From positions 3,224,001-3,288,000 of the forward strand of contig NZ_OY762974.1 of assembly GCF_963667135.1 (NCBI RefSeq): a DNA stretch of 64,000 nt, in the 5' to 3' direction. The notes beneath the pieces were generated by a model, which was not told where the DNA came from, made no database searches, and saw only the letters and a list, made by a program, of their open reading frames with translations. Made by a program: the position numbers and the translations under genes. How positions within the stretch are numbered: position 1 is the first letter of the stretch; each line of letters opens with the position of its first letter. This DNA is from an uncultured Macellibacteroides sp. (lineage in GTDB: Bacteria; Bacteroidota; Bacteroidia; Bacteroidales; Tannerellaceae). Of the stretch, positions 36,825 through 46,691 are shown in pieces.

Positions 36825-39800
36825 TCACATCTCCTCCAAATAGGCACAGGCTGTTTCTACAGTAGGTACGTTTTTGATAACAATACTACGTTTGCCATTA
36901 TGATCGCGCAAGTTGCATGCCCGCGGATGTTTCTGAACGAAGTGAAGCAGCCGGTCGAAGGCATCGCTCTGATAATAGGGGCTTTCAGGATTGGACACCA
37001 GAAAGAGACTCATTTGTCCCCTTTTAAGTACTACCTTCTCCATTCCCAGGTGTTTAGCCATACGGCGCAGACGTACGATACGGATAAGCTCCCTGCCTTC
37101 GGGCGGAATCTTACCAAAGCGGTCCATCAGCCTATCTGCGAATGCCTGAATTTCACGTTCTTCTTCCATACTATCCAGTTCGCGATACAATGAAACCCGT
37201 TCCGAATCGCTGGGAATGTAAGTGGGTGAGAACATTAACTCCAAGTCGCTTTCTATATAGGTTTCCCGTACGTAATCTGTTCCGCTGTCACGTTTCCCTT
37301 CTTCCGAATCGTTGTACAAGCCGGCAAACTCTTCCGTTTTCAATTCCTGAACAGCTTCTTCCAAAATCTTCTGGTAGGTTTCGTAACCAAGGTCGGCTAT
37401 GAATCCGCTCTGTTCTGCTCCCAGCATATTCCCGGCACCCCGTATATCAAGGTCCTGCATGGCAATATGAATACCGCTACCAAGTTCTGAAAAGTTCTCG
37501 ATGGCTTGTAATCTCCGGCGAGCTTCTTGCGTTAACGAACTAAGGGGAGGAGCGAGCAGGTAACAAAATGCTTTGCGGTTGCTTCTGCCCACACGTCCAC
37601 GCAACTGATGCAAGTCAGATAATCCGAATTGCTGTGCATTGTTAATAAGGATCGTATTGGCATTAGATACATCAATACCGTTCTCTACAATGCTGGTTGC
37701 AATAAGGACATCGTACTCATAATTTTCGAAGTCCAGGATAATCTTTTCCAGTTTCTCAGGCTCCATCTGTCCGTGTCCCACGCAAATACGGGCATCGGGT
37801 ACTTCGCGACGGATCAGCGCTTCTATCTCGTAAATGTTCTGAATACGGTTATTGATAAAGTATACTTGTCCGTTGCGGCTCATTTCAAAATTAATAGCCT
37901 CGCGGATAATGTCTTCATTAAAGCGATGCACCTCAGTCTGCACCGGATAACGATTGGGCGGAGGCGTATTGATATTGGAAAGATCGCGAGCCCCCATCAG
38001 CGAAAATTGCAACGTACGGGGGATAGGTGTTGCCGTCATGGTTAACGTATCCACGTTTACCTTTAGCTGTTTCAGCTTTTCCTTCACAGTAACACCAAAC
38101 TTCTGCTCTTCGTCAATAATAAGCAATCCCAAATCCTTGAATTTAACATCTTTGCTTACAATGCGATGCGTTCCAATAAGAATATTTACTTCACCTTCTT
38201 TTATTTTACTGAGCGTCTCCTTTATCTGAGCGGAAGTACGCGCGCGGCTTATATAATCGATCTTGCAGGGAAAATCTTTTAAGCGCTCTCTGAAGGTATT
38301 GTAATGTTGAAAAGCCAGTACCGTTGTAGGTACAAGCAGGGCAACCTGTTTGTTGTCGCTAACCGCCTTGAAAGCAGCCCGGATGGCAATTTCGGTTTTT
38401 CCGAATCCTACGTCGCCGCAGATAAGTCGGTCCATAGGAAGCGGACGCTCCATATCTTCCTTCACTTCGGAAGTAGCCTTCATCTGGTCGGGAGTATCCT
38501 CGTAGATAAAGCTGGCTTCCAGCTCATGCTGCATAAAGCTGTCCGGAGAGTAGGCAAATCCTTTTTCATCTTTGCGTTTGGAGTAGAGCAGAATAAGGTC
38601 GCGGGCAATGTCCTTTACCTTCTTTTTAGTCTTCTCCTTCATCTTTTCCCAGGCACCGGTCCCCAGCTTGTTCAGCTTAGGTGGTTCGCCACTATCTTTT
38701 CCTTTATATTTGGAGAGTTTATGAAGGGAGTGGATGCTTACAAAAATAATATCGTTGTTCAGGTAAATCAATTTGATGGCCTCCTGCAGTTTCCCGTTGA
38801 CTTCGGTACGAACGAGTCCGCCGAACTGACCAACACCATGGTCAATATGCACGATGTAATCGCCAGTAGTAAACTGATTCAGTTCCTTGAGCGAAAGTGT
38901 AATTTTGCCCGAACGAGCCTTTTCACTCTTTAGATTGAATTTATGAAAGCGGTCGAACAGCTGATGATCTGTAAAAAGACACACCTTAAGCGTTTCGTCC
39001 GCAAACCCGCCATGGATGGTTTTATTAACTGAAGTAAAAGGAATATATTCCTTCCGATCTTCAAAGATAATACGGATACGTGTTGCCTGCTTTTCAACAT
39101 CGCTAAGAATGTAAAGGGTGTACCCTTCTTCCAGATAAGATTGAAAAGAGCTGCTTACCAGATCGAAATTCTTGTGATATATGGGTTGCTGACGCGTACA
39201 AAATGTCAATGTTGCATCGGGTACTCCGGCTGCTCTGGCTCCGAAACTTATGCGGCGGAAATCAAGAACAGACCGTAAAAAGTCGGCATCTGTAACAAGT
39301 CGGTTTCGCATCTGCTGCGCATTGGCAAAAGCCTCCTCGTCGCCCGTTATAGGATCTTCTCCGTATATACTGCCAATTCGTTCCTTACACCATTCCAGAT
39401 CCTGAAATGCCAGCAAGGTCTGAGGGGCCAGCGACTCCAGCAACGACGTGCTGATTAACCCGCTTTTATTCATCTCCGGGACAATGGCAATATGATCAAG
39501 CCGCGCTTTGGATAGCTGAGACTCAACTTCGAATGTGCGGATAGTTTCTACTTCGCTGCCAAAGAAGTCTATACGATAAGGAAATTCATGCGAGAACGAG
39601 AATACGTCCAGGATACTACCACGCATGGCATACTGCCCCGGTTCGTACACATAGTCAACCTGTTCGAAACCATATTCGTCCAGAACATCGGAAACGAACA
39701 TATTATCGAGCTTGTCGCCAACCGATATCTGCAGTGTTTTCTGTCTCAGATCAGCTTGCGCAATAACCTTTTCTGCCAGGGCATCCGGGTATGTAACGAT

Positions 39801-40163
39801 TATTGTTGGTAAATCCGGGTTCTGCAAACGACTTAGTACTTCGGTCCGCAATATTTCGTTGGCAGGATCAAGGTGACCATACTTAATGGCGCGACGATAA
39901 GCCGAAGGGAAGAAAAATACATCCGGACTATCTGTCAGCTGCATCAGATCGTGATAAAAGTAACCAGCTTCTTCCTGGTCATTTAACACACACACATAGC
40001 TGCCTCTTTTCTTTGAAAAAAGAGAAGCAATGGTTAAGGCTGGACCCGATCCGATTAATCCTTTCAGGAAAAGGTTACGACAAGCCTTGTCATCTATTAG
40101 TTTAATGAGTGCCGAAACCTGGGGGTGGGCACTGTACATCGTAAGGAGTTCTTGTACTTCCAA
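36825..40163 (-). CDS. mfd: transcription-repair coupling factor Mfd
   Basis: 1112 residues from the TTG at 40163. That start gives EVQELLTMYSAHPQV, which aligns with related Mfd N-termini. A longer frame to 40190 would place the start inside the promoter -7 box, and the next ATG (40139) would trim conserved residues. Mfd removes stalled RNA polymerase and recruits UvrA. The order is a UvrB-like N-terminal module, the CarD-like polymerase-binding domain (TTGDYIVHIDHGVGQFGGL), a RecG-like motor with GDVGFGKTEIA (Walker A) and DEEQKFGV (motif II), then GRVGRSNRKAFCYLL and the D7 domain. Confidence 0.95.
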   Translation of the reverse strand: MEVQELLTMYSAHPQVSALIKLIDDKACRNLFLKGLIGSGPALTIASLFSKKRGSYVCVLNDQEEAGYFYHDLMQLTDSPDVFFFPSAYRRAIKYGHLDPANEILRTEVLSRLQNPDLPTIIVTYPDALAEKVIAQADLRQKTLQISVGDKLDNMFVSDVLDEYGFEQVDYVYEPGQYAMRGSILDVFSFSHEFPYRIDFFGSEVETIRTFEVESQLSKARLDHIAIVPEMNKSGLISTSLLESLAPQTLLAFQDLEWCKERIGSIYGEDPITGDEEAFANAQQMRNRLVTDADFLRSVLDFRRISFGARAAGVPDATLTFCTRQQPIYHKNFDLVSSSFQSYLEEGYTLYILSDVEKQATRIRIIFEDRKEYIPFTSVNKTIHGGFADETLKVCLFTDHQLFDRFHKFNLKSEKARSGKITLSLKELNQFTTGDYIVHIDHGVGQFGGLVRTEVNGKLQEAIKLIYLNNDIIFVSIHSLHKLSKYKGKDSGEPPKLNKLGTGAWEKMKEKTKKKVKDIARDLILLYSKRKDEKGFAYSPDSFMQHELEASFIYEDTPDQMKATSEVKEDMERPLPMDRLICGDVGFGKTEIAIRAAFKAVSDNKQVALLVPTTVLAFQHYNTFRERLKDFPCKIDYISRARTSAQIKETLSKIKEGEVNILIGTHRIVSKDVKFKDLGLLIIDEEQKFGVTVKEKLKQLKVNVDTLTMTATPIPRTLQFSLMGARDLSNINTPPPNRYPVQTEVHRFNEDIIREAINFEMSRNGQVYFINNRIQNIYEIEALIRREVPDARICVGHGQMEPEKLEKIILDFENYEYDVLIATSIVENGIDVSNANTILINNAQQFGLSDLHQLRGRVGRSNRKAFCYLLAPPLSSLTQEARRRLQAIENFSELGSGIHIAMQDLDIRGAGNMLGAEQSGFIADLGYETYQKILEEAVQELKTEEFAGLYNDSEEGKRDSGTDYVRETYIESDLELMFSPTYIPSDSERVSLYRELDSMEEEREIQAFADRLMDRFGKIPPEGRELIRIVRLRRMAKHLGMEKVVLKRGQMSLFLVSNPESPYYQSDAFDRLLHFVQKHPRACNLRDHNGKRSIVIKNVPTVETACAYLEEM

Positions 40164-40179
40164 ATCAAAATAATTTGTA

Positions 40180-40187
40180 CAAAGGTA
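40180..40187 (-). promoter_or_regulatory. -7 box of mfd
   Basis: Minus strand TACCTTTG. With initiation about 7 nt beyond it, the leader before the TTG at 40163 is only about 10 nt. No TTTG at the ideal distance. Confidence 0.5.
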
Positions 40188-40207
40188 CACTTTTCAATTA
40201 TAATATG

Positions 40208-40215
40208 TACCTTTG
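40208..40215 (+). promoter_or_regulatory. -7 box of the GT2 gene
   Basis: TACCTTTG, 33 nt before the ATG at 40249. With the mfd box it forms an inverted repeat, CAAAGGTACA (40180-40189) and TGTACCTTTG (40206-40215), 16 nt apart. Confidence 0.5.
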
Positions 40216-40248
40216 ATCTTTAAAAACAGGTACAACATTATAGAGCGT

Positions 40249-40992
40249 ATGTCCGACAGCATAGTGATTATTCCAACTTATAACGAAAAGGAGAATATTG
40301 AAAATATTATCCGCGCCGTTTTTAATCTTGAAAAAACGTTTCATATACTTGTAATCGAAGATGGTTCGCCTGATGGAACAGCTCTGATTGTGAAGTCTTT
40401 GCAAGGAGAATTTCCAAACAGACTTTTTATGATTGAAAGAAGTGGAAAGCAAGGATTAGGTACCGCCTATATTACAGGATTCAAATGGTCGCTTAGTCAT
40501 GGCTACGAATATATATTCGAAATGGATGCCGATTTTAGTCACAATCCCCACGACTTGCCAAAGCTGTATAAAGCCTGTTCTGAGGGTGGTGCAGATGTAG
40601 CAGTGGGTTCGCGGTATTGCACCGGGGTAAATGTGGTTAACTGGCCTCTGGGAAGAGTACTCATGTCGTACTTTGCTTCTGTCTATGTAAGACTTGTAAC
40701 CGGTATGCATATACAGGATACTACAGCCGGATTTAAGTGTTACCGCCGTGAAGTATTGGAAACAATCGATCTTGACCGTATTCAGTTTAAAGGATATGCT
40801 TTCCAGATTGAAATGAAGTTTACCGCCTATAAATGCGGATTTAATGTAGTAGAGGTTCCCATTATTTTTATCAACCGCGAACTGGGAGTTAGCAAGATGA
40901 ATGGCTCTATCTTTGGTGAAGCATTGTTCGGCGTACTTCAACTTAAATGGTGGAGTTTCTTTCATAATTATCCTCAGAAAATGGTGAAGTAA
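40249..40992 (+). CDS. polyprenol-phosphate mannose synthase-like GT2 glycosyltransferase
   Basis: 247 residues from the ATG at 40249 (an earlier TTG lies in the promoter). GT2 fold: IIPTYNEKENIENII at the start, IEDGSPDGTA, and EMDADFSHNP with the DxD metal site. QGLGTAYITGFKW and FKGYAFQIEMKF are hallmarks of DPM1-like enzymes that transfer mannose from GDP-mannose to a polyprenol phosphate. No C-terminal membrane helices, as in soluble DPM1. Probably supplies sugar donors for protein O-glycosylation or lipoglycans. Confidence 0.88.
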   Translation: MSDSIVIIPTYNEKENIENIIRAVFNLEKTFHILVIEDGSPDGTALIVKSLQGEFPNRLFMIERSGKQGLGTAYITGFKWSLSHGYEYIFEMDADFSHNPHDLPKLYKACSEGGADVAVGSRYCTGVNVVNWPLGRVLMSYFASVYVRLVTGMHIQDTTAGFKCYRREVLETIDLDRIQFKGYAFQIEMKFTAYKCGFNVVEVPIIFINRELGVSKMNGSIFGEALFGVLQLKWWSFFHNYPQKMVK

Positions 40993-41070
40993 AATTTCTT
41001 ATTATCTTTTCCAATCCCTTTACTCAAGAGATTGATATTATTGTAAATGCTAAAAGTAAATTGTTAAGCT

Positions 41071-42417
41071 ATGAAGCAGCTATTGATAAAAAATGCCCTC
41101 ATTATTAATGAAGGACGTTCATATACAGGCTCTGTCCTGGTTAAAGGAGATAAAATTGCCGCTATTTACGAAGGAACTGTTCCTCCCGAAGCATTAGGAG
41201 GAGGTCAGGTGCTTGATGCTACAGGTAAATGGTTGATTCCGGGAGCAATTGATGATCAGGTTCATTTCCGCGAACCAGGTGTTACGCATAAGGGAAATAT
41301 TGCCAGCGAAAGCCGTGCGGCTGTTGCCGGAGGGGTTACTACCTTTATGGATATGCCAAATACCAACCCGCAGACTACTACCTTGGCTGATCTGGAATGG
41401 AAACTGCAGCGTGGTGCTGAAACATCGGCTGCCAACTATTCGTTCTTTTTCGGTGGAACAAATGATAATATGGATGAGATCCGGAAAGTGGATCCGACTC
41501 GTATTCCTGGTCTTAAATTATTTTTGGGTTCTTCTACCGGTAATATGTTGGTGGATAACCCCGAAAGTCTGGAACGTATCTTTGGCGAAGCAGGTATGCT
41601 GATTGCTATTCATGCCGAAAAGGAAGAGGTTATAAACCGGAACAAGGCGCATTATATATCTCTTTACGGCGAGGATCTGGATATTTCGTTCCATAGCAAA
41701 ATACGTGACGAAGAGGCTTGTTATACTTCTTCGGCCGAGGCAGTGGCATTGGCGAAAAGATTGAATACACGTTTGCATATACTGCATCTTTCTACAGCCA
41801 AAGAAATGGAATTGCTTGATAACAGCCTCCCATTATCTGAAAAGCAGATTACCGGCGAAGTCTGTGTGCATCACCTTTGGTTTACCGATGCCGATTATGC
41901 TGCGTACGGAAACCGTATTAAGTGGAACCCCGCGGTGAAAACGCTTGCCGACCGCGAAGCGCTGATTGAAGCGGTTAATAATAACAAAATTGATATTGTA
42001 GCAACCGACCATGCGCCGCATCTGCTTTCCGAAAAAGAAGGAAGTTGCCTTAAAGCGGCTTCCGGCGGACCGCTAGTCCAGCATTCTGTAGTTGCCATGT
42101 TAGAGTTGGCAAAGCAGGGTCGCTTTACTGTGGAAAAGGTGGTAGAAAAGATGGCTCATATGCCGGCGGAATTATTCAAAATAGACCGCAGAGGGTATAT
42201 TCGTCCGGGTTATTACGCCGACTTGGTTTTGGTTGATCCGGCTGCTCCCTGGACGGTGGACAAGGATAATATCCTTTACAAATGTGGCTGGTCTCCTTTC
42301 GAAGGATATACCTTCCATCATAAGATTTATCGAACATTTGTTAATGGTCAGTTGGTTTACAACAACGGGGTAATAGACGATTCTGTTCGCGGTATGGAAG
42401 TTGCTTATCTGGTGTAA
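41071..42417 (+). CDS. pyrC: dihydroorotase (type I-like)
   Basis: 448 residues, the long dihydroorotase form of the amidohydrolase superfamily; interconverts carbamoyl aspartate and dihydroorotate. The metal motif reads [11 protein letters not shown], with Gln at the first His of the usual HxH. Later ligands appear intact: [21 protein letters not shown] and [22 protein letters not shown] binds substrate. Bacteroidales homologs I recall share the Gln, so it is probably active. 78 nt after the GT2 gene. Confidence 0.88.
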   Translation: MKQLLIKNALIINEGRSYTGSVLVKGDKIAAIYEGTVPPEALGGGQVLDATGKWLIPGAIDDQVHFREPGVTHKGNIASESRAAVAGGVTTFMDMPNTNPQTTTLADLEWKLQRGAETSAANYSFFFGGTNDNMDEIRKVDPTRIPGLKLFLGSSTGNMLVDNPESLERIFGEAGMLIAIHAEKEEVINRNKAHYISLYGEDLDISFHSKIRDEEACYTSSAEAVALAKRLNTRLHILHLSTAKEMELLDNSLPLSEKQITGEVCVHHLWFTDADYAAYGNRIKWNPAVKTLADREALIEAVNNNKIDIVATDHAPHLLSEKEGSCLKAASGGPLVQHSVVAMLELAKQGRFTVEKVVEKMAHMPAELFKIDRRGYIRPGYYADLVLVDPAAPWTVDKDNILYKCGWSPFEGYTFHHKIYRTFVNGQLVYNNGVIDDSVRGMEVAYLV

Positions 42418-42428
42418 AACGTGCCGCT

Positions 42429-43955
42429 CTACTTTCTTTCTGCTTTTACTTTCAGAACTTCTTTAAGCGGTATACGGGTAAGCTTGCTTTCAATAAAAGA
42501 AAGAAAATCGAATGTTTGCAGTAAGTTTTGTTCATATTTGTCGTTCTCGATTGCAGCAAACGCTTTTTTGAATTGCGACCATAATTGCATCCTTGTCTTT
42601 TCGTAGACAGGCAAAGGATAGGCTAAGGTGAAGCGGAAAACAATCTTTTCGGTAGTGAAGACTTGTTTCTCGTTGCGTATAGCCCGTTTTATTGAATTGA
42701 TCTCATTCTGGATTAATTCGTAGTTTCCAAGTTCGGCTTGCAGCATCAGGTTTATTAGCCTGGCAGTCTTGAATGATGGAAGCGAATAAAAGACCTTTCC
42801 CGATCCCAGAATCTTTTTCATTATGCCACGTGCTTCGGACAGGTTACCCAGATAAAGATACAGCACTGTACAGCTCATGTAAAGTTTCAATTGAGCGTCC
42901 AGCCCAAGAAGGGATGCCTTTGTAAGCAAACCCTTTCCGTCGCTGTCCATGTATTTCAAGGCATCGTCGAAATTGCCGGTGTTGATGTAATAAGACAGGT
43001 TGTATTGAAAGATAAGTGTTTTAACCGAAAAAACAAACTCCGTGGCGTACTGACCCTGTTCCAGTTCTTCAAGTTTTGCGGTAAAGAAAGACATTCCATC
43101 GTATAAATGAGTAGCTTTTAAGGTATCCAGAATGCCGGTTATGGCACTCAGATAATAAATAGGCGGATTCTGTATTAAGTCTTTATTCTCATCAAACAAA
43201 TCGATTAATTCTCTGTAATAACGAATAGCGGCTTTATAATTTCCGGAATTCAAATAATATAAGGCCTGAAAGTGAAGGTGTAGTTTCTCTGCCTCAAAAC
43301 TTTTGTAAGAGTTGTTGGCAATGAGGCTTAGTTCGCTTAAAACCAAATCGTTCAGATTATCCTTTTGTTTTTCCGAACGCGCATACCCCTGATGGATGAT
43401 ACGGTGCTTAAGTATATCGTATAATTGAAGATGCAGGTTTATGCTCCGGCTATATTTTGTTACTTCGTTAATCTTCATTTGTTTGTTTACCAGCTGCTTT
43501 TCGCTCATATTCTCGAAGCATAAACTGCTTCTGTATTTCAGGTCGGTGCGTCGTATCAGTAATAGCAGCGGATCGTTATCAAATTTAACTGCCAGTTTTT
43601 TTGCACTGTCTAACTCCAGGAAAGCTTCGTCGTAAAGTTCTCTCTCAAAAAGAATGGCTGCCTTGGAAATGTGTTTAAATATCTCATCTTGCACATCTTC
43701 TTTGTCCCGTAAATGAACCAGACAGGATAAAATTACCCTGTAAAGATGTTTTACAGCCATTTCAAAGCTTTCATTTTTATACTTTTCTACAAACAAGGAA
43801 TAAACTTCTTGTGCGGGAGTATTCTTCTCTAAAAGTTCGTATAAGAATACGTAAACCTTATCTCCCTGATGCAGTCCGGAATATAACTTGAAAAATCTTT
43901 TTTCTGCCTTACTCAAGGAATTAATAAGAATATAGAGTGTGTTTAGTTTGTTCAT
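42429..43955 (-). CDS. TPR-like helical repeat protein, function unknown
   Basis: 508 residues, no signal peptide. Almost entirely amphipathic helix, with repeats of about 34-40 residues (e.g. RELYDEAFLELDSAKKLAVKF, LNSGNYKAAIRYYRELIDLF, INTGNFDDALKYMDSDGKG). The A/G-x-x-x-x-A/Y spacing fits degenerate TPRs. I do not recognise a named family; similar proteins occur as singletons in Bacteroidales. It converges on pyrC with an 11-nt gap, so it has no operon partner. Confidence 0.7.
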   Translation of the reverse strand: MNKLNTLYILINSLSKAEKRFFKLYSGLHQGDKVYVFLYELLEKNTPAQEVYSLFVEKYKNESFEMAVKHLYRVILSCLVHLRDKEDVQDEIFKHISKAAILFERELYDEAFLELDSAKKLAVKFDNDPLLLLIRRTDLKYRSSLCFENMSEKQLVNKQMKINEVTKYSRSINLHLQLYDILKHRIIHQGYARSEKQKDNLNDLVLSELSLIANNSYKSFEAEKLHLHFQALYYLNSGNYKAAIRYYRELIDLFDENKDLIQNPPIYYLSAITGILDTLKATHLYDGMSFFTAKLEELEQGQYATEFVFSVKTLIFQYNLSYYINTGNFDDALKYMDSDGKGLLTKASLLGLDAQLKLYMSCTVLYLYLGNLSEARGIMKKILGSGKVFYSLPSFKTARLINLMLQAELGNYELIQNEINSIKRAIRNEKQVFTTEKIVFRFTLAYPLPVYEKTRMQLWSQFKKAFAAIENDKYEQNLLQTFDFLSFIESKLTRIPLKEVLKVKAERK

Positions 43956-44015
43956 AACGGTGTTTTGTTTAATACGTATAAAACTGTATTCTATTAATTT
44001 AAGGTGATATGTCTA

Positions 44016-44047
44016 CAAATATATATAATTTGGATTTATCTGAACAA
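44016..44047 (-). promoter_or_regulatory. promoter of the TPR-like gene
   Basis: Minus strand TTG (44047-44045), 21 nt, TATATTTG (44023-44016). The start near 44009 gives a leader of about 54 nt before the ATG at 43955. Confidence 0.55.
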
Positions 44048-44145
44048 CAATAAAATGATTAATTTATTTGACATAATCTTTTTATGTTTGTAAAGTCTTT
44101 CTTTAAATAAAGACACATCTATCGAGATATTCACGTAATAGTATT

Positions 44146-44153
44146 TATATTTG
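44146..44153 (+). promoter_or_regulatory. -7 box of the ribose cassette
   Basis: TATATTTG, 18 nt before the ribokinase ATG. No TTTG at the expected distance. The hairpin GTCTTT/AAAGAC (near 44096-44115) lies just upstream and could be part of an activator site. Confidence 0.4.
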
Positions 44154-44171
44154 TTTAGTTAATCTAGTTCT

Positions 44172-45101
44172 ATGGACATTAAATTACCAGAATTACACAA
44201 AATATTGGTCGTAGGCAGCAGCAACACCGATATGGTTATTAAAGCAGACCATTTGCCCCGTCCGGGCGAAACAATTTTGGGCGGAACATTCTTTATGAAT
44301 CCCGGAGGAAAGGGGGCGAATCAAGCAGTTGCCGCAGCCAGGTTAGGGGCCAGCGTATCTTTTATATGCAAAACAGGAAGCGATATTTTTGGTCACCAGT
44401 CTCAACAATTGTTCGAACAGGAGGGTATTGATACCTCTTTTATATTTTCTGATTCAAGAAATCCTTCGGGAGTAGCTTTAATTACTGTCGATTCGCAAGC
44501 CGAGAATTGTATTGTAGTAGCATCGGGTGCCAACGCCAATCTGAAGCCTGCCGACTTAATGTCCGCGCTCAAAGGAATTGAAGAAGCAGACATTGTGTTG
44601 ATGCAGCTCGAGATCCCCATGGAAACAGTCGAGTACGTTGCCCGGGTGGCCTGCGAAAGTCATAAAACCGTAATATTGAATCCGGCGCCTGCACAAGCGT
44701 TAAGTAAGGAATTGCTCCGTAATCTCACCATTATTACGCCCAACGAAACGGAAGCCGAAATGATTTCGGGCGTAAAGATAACCGACATGGCTTCGGCAAC
44801 CGAAGCCGCGCGGGTAATCAGCAACATGGGAGTGGATCAGGTAATCATAACCTTGGGAGCAAAGGGTGCGCTGGTATACACCGACGGACTTGCCCAAGAG
44901 GTAGCGGCCTTTAAAGTGGAAGCCGTTGATACTACTGCTGCAGGCGACGTTTTTAACGGAGCATTGGCAGTGGCTATATCCGAAGAACGCTCTTTGAAAG
45001 AGGCTGTACGCTTTGCAGCCAAAGCGGCAGCCATTTCGGTAACGCGGATTGGCGCCCAATCATCGGCACCTTATAGAAACGAAGTAGACGTATTTTGCTA
45101 A
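44172..45101 (+). CDS. rbsK: ribokinase
   Basis: Phosphorylates ribose to ribose 5-phosphate; 309 residues, pfkB family. NPGGKGANQAVAAARLGA is the substrate signature 1, and DTTAAGDVFNGALAV is signature 2 with the catalytic Asp. The N-terminal VVGSSNTDMVIKADHLPRPG matches RbsK. A related deoxyribokinase is possible. First gene of the three-gene cassette; 19 nt to the next ORF. Confidence 0.93.
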   Translation: MDIKLPELHKILVVGSSNTDMVIKADHLPRPGETILGGTFFMNPGGKGANQAVAAARLGASVSFICKTGSDIFGHQSQQLFEQEGIDTSFIFSDSRNPSGVALITVDSQAENCIVVASGANANLKPADLMSALKGIEEADIVLMQLEIPMETVEYVARVACESHKTVILNPAPAQALSKELLRNLTIITPNETEAEMISGVKITDMASATEAARVISNMGVDQVIITLGAKGALVYTDGLAQEVAAFKVEAVDTTAAGDVFNGALAVAISEERSLKEAVRFAAKAAAISVTRIGAQSSAPYRNEVDVFC

Positions 45102-45120
45102 ACAATAAATCTAAGATAGC

Positions 45121-46686
45121 ATGAAGAAAACATTATTATCGGCTGTTTGCCTTACAGCTTTACTGAGTATTGAGACGGGATGTTCCGGCTCCGGTTCGCC
45201 TGCACAGGAAAAGGGTACTGCGAAGGTGACACTCTCGAAGGAGGTGTTGCTGGACAAGATTAAAGGCGGATGGGCCGGACAAACCATCGGTTGTAGTTTT
45301 GGCGGTCCCACCGAGTTTAAGTACAATGGCACCATGGTACAAGATTATGTTCCCATTGACTGGAACGAAGGAAGCATTACCTGGTGGTACGATAACTTTC
45401 CTGGTTTATACGACGATGTTTATATGGATCTTACCTTTGTGGAAGTGTTTGATCGGTTAGGACTGGATGCACCGGCCGATTCGTTTGCAATGGCTTTTGC
45501 AACGGCTGGCTACACACTGTGGCATGCCAATCAGTCTGCCCGATACAACATTCTTCAGGGAATAATGCCTCCCCAGTCGGGTCATTGGTTAAACAATCCG
45601 CATGCCGACGATATCGATTACCAGATTGAAGCAGATTATGCCGGATTAATGTCGCCGGGTATGCCTAATGCAGCTTCGGCTATTTCTGATAAGATTGGTC
45701 ATATTATGAATTATGGCGATGGCTGGTACGGCGGTGTTTACGTGGGTGCCATGTATTCGCAGGCCTTTGTGTCGGACGATGTGGAGTTTGTTGTTACCGA
45801 AGCGCTGAAAAGCATTCCCGAAAAAAGTACTTTCTACAAATGTATGGCAGATGTGATTAAATGGCACAAGCAGTACCCGGACGACTGGAAGCAGACTTGG
45901 TTTGAGTGCGAAAAGAAATGGAGTCAGGATATCGGTTGTCCCGACGGCGTATTTGTTCCTTTTAATATAGACGCAGTAATAAACAGTGCTTACATTGTAA
46001 TTGGCTTGCTATACGGAGAAGGCGATTTTTATAAAACCATGGATATTGCAACGCGATGCGGACAAGATTCTGACTGTAATCCGGCTTCGGCTGCTGGTAT
46101 TCTGGGTACCATGCTTGGATACAGTAAAATTCCCGATTACTGGATGAAGCCGCTTAAGAAGGTGGAAGACCGAAACTTTGCCTATACCGATATCTCGTTG
46201 AATAAAACCTATCAGATGAGTTTTGATCAGGCACAGAAGGTGATTAAGCAAAACGGAGGAACGATTGAGGGCGACAGCATTACGATTGTTTGTCAGAGGC
46301 CGGAGCCTGTACGTTACGAAAAAGCTTTCGAAAACATGTATCCTACCGGAAAAATTGCCATAAATAAGCAAATTGGTGAAGTAGGAGAGGTGACTTTCGA
46401 AGGAACAGGAATCGTATTCAGAGGATACCTCCAATGCGCTGATGCAAGCTATGTAGGTAAAGCCGAAATGTATATTGACGGTAAACTGGTGGAAACGGTT
46501 AATCTTCCTGCTTCCTATACAACTCGTCGTAACGATCTGTTCTGGAAATATCAGCTGCCAAAAGGGAAACATACCGTTTCATTCAAATGGCTTAATCCCA
46601 AGGCCGGAGCCTCTGTCAATTACGGAGAAGCTGTAGTCTACTCTGATGCTCCGTTGCAAATAGTTCATCAACCTCAAACTAAGTAA
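45121..46686 (+). CDS. exported ADP-ribosylglycohydrolase family lipoprotein
   Basis: 521 residues. The N-terminus (LLSAVCLTALLSIETGC) is a lipoprotein signal, so the enzyme acts in the envelope. The DraG-type domain shows GGWAGQTIGCSFGGPTEF near the start, YDDVYMDLTFVEV (first metal Asp pair) and RCGQDSDCNPASAAGILG (second metal Asp site). The last 140 residues form a beta-rich module with NYGEAVVYSD near the end. In this context the substrate is more likely a free ribosyl compound or nucleotide than modified protein. It sits between ribokinase and a sugar transporter. Confidence 0.88.
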   Translation: MKKTLLSAVCLTALLSIETGCSGSGSPAQEKGTAKVTLSKEVLLDKIKGGWAGQTIGCSFGGPTEFKYNGTMVQDYVPIDWNEGSITWWYDNFPGLYDDVYMDLTFVEVFDRLGLDAPADSFAMAFATAGYTLWHANQSARYNILQGIMPPQSGHWLNNPHADDIDYQIEADYAGLMSPGMPNAASAISDKIGHIMNYGDGWYGGVYVGAMYSQAFVSDDVEFVVTEALKSIPEKSTFYKCMADVIKWHKQYPDDWKQTWFECEKKWSQDIGCPDGVFVPFNIDAVINSAYIVIGLLYGEGDFYKTMDIATRCGQDSDCNPASAAGILGTMLGYSKIPDYWMKPLKKVEDRNFAYTDISLNKTYQMSFDQAQKVIKQNGGTIEGDSITIVCQRPEPVRYEKAFENMYPTGKIAINKQIGEVGEVTFEGTGIVFRGYLQCADASYVGKAEMYIDGKLVETVNLPASYTTRRNDLFWKYQLPKGKHTVSFKWLNPKAGASVNYGEAVVYSDAPLQIVHQPQTK

Positions 46687-46691
46687 CCAGT

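Noticed and set aside
38304-38933. 209-codon plus-strand reading frame
   Set aside because: Lies wholly inside mfd on the other strand and has no recognisable domain.
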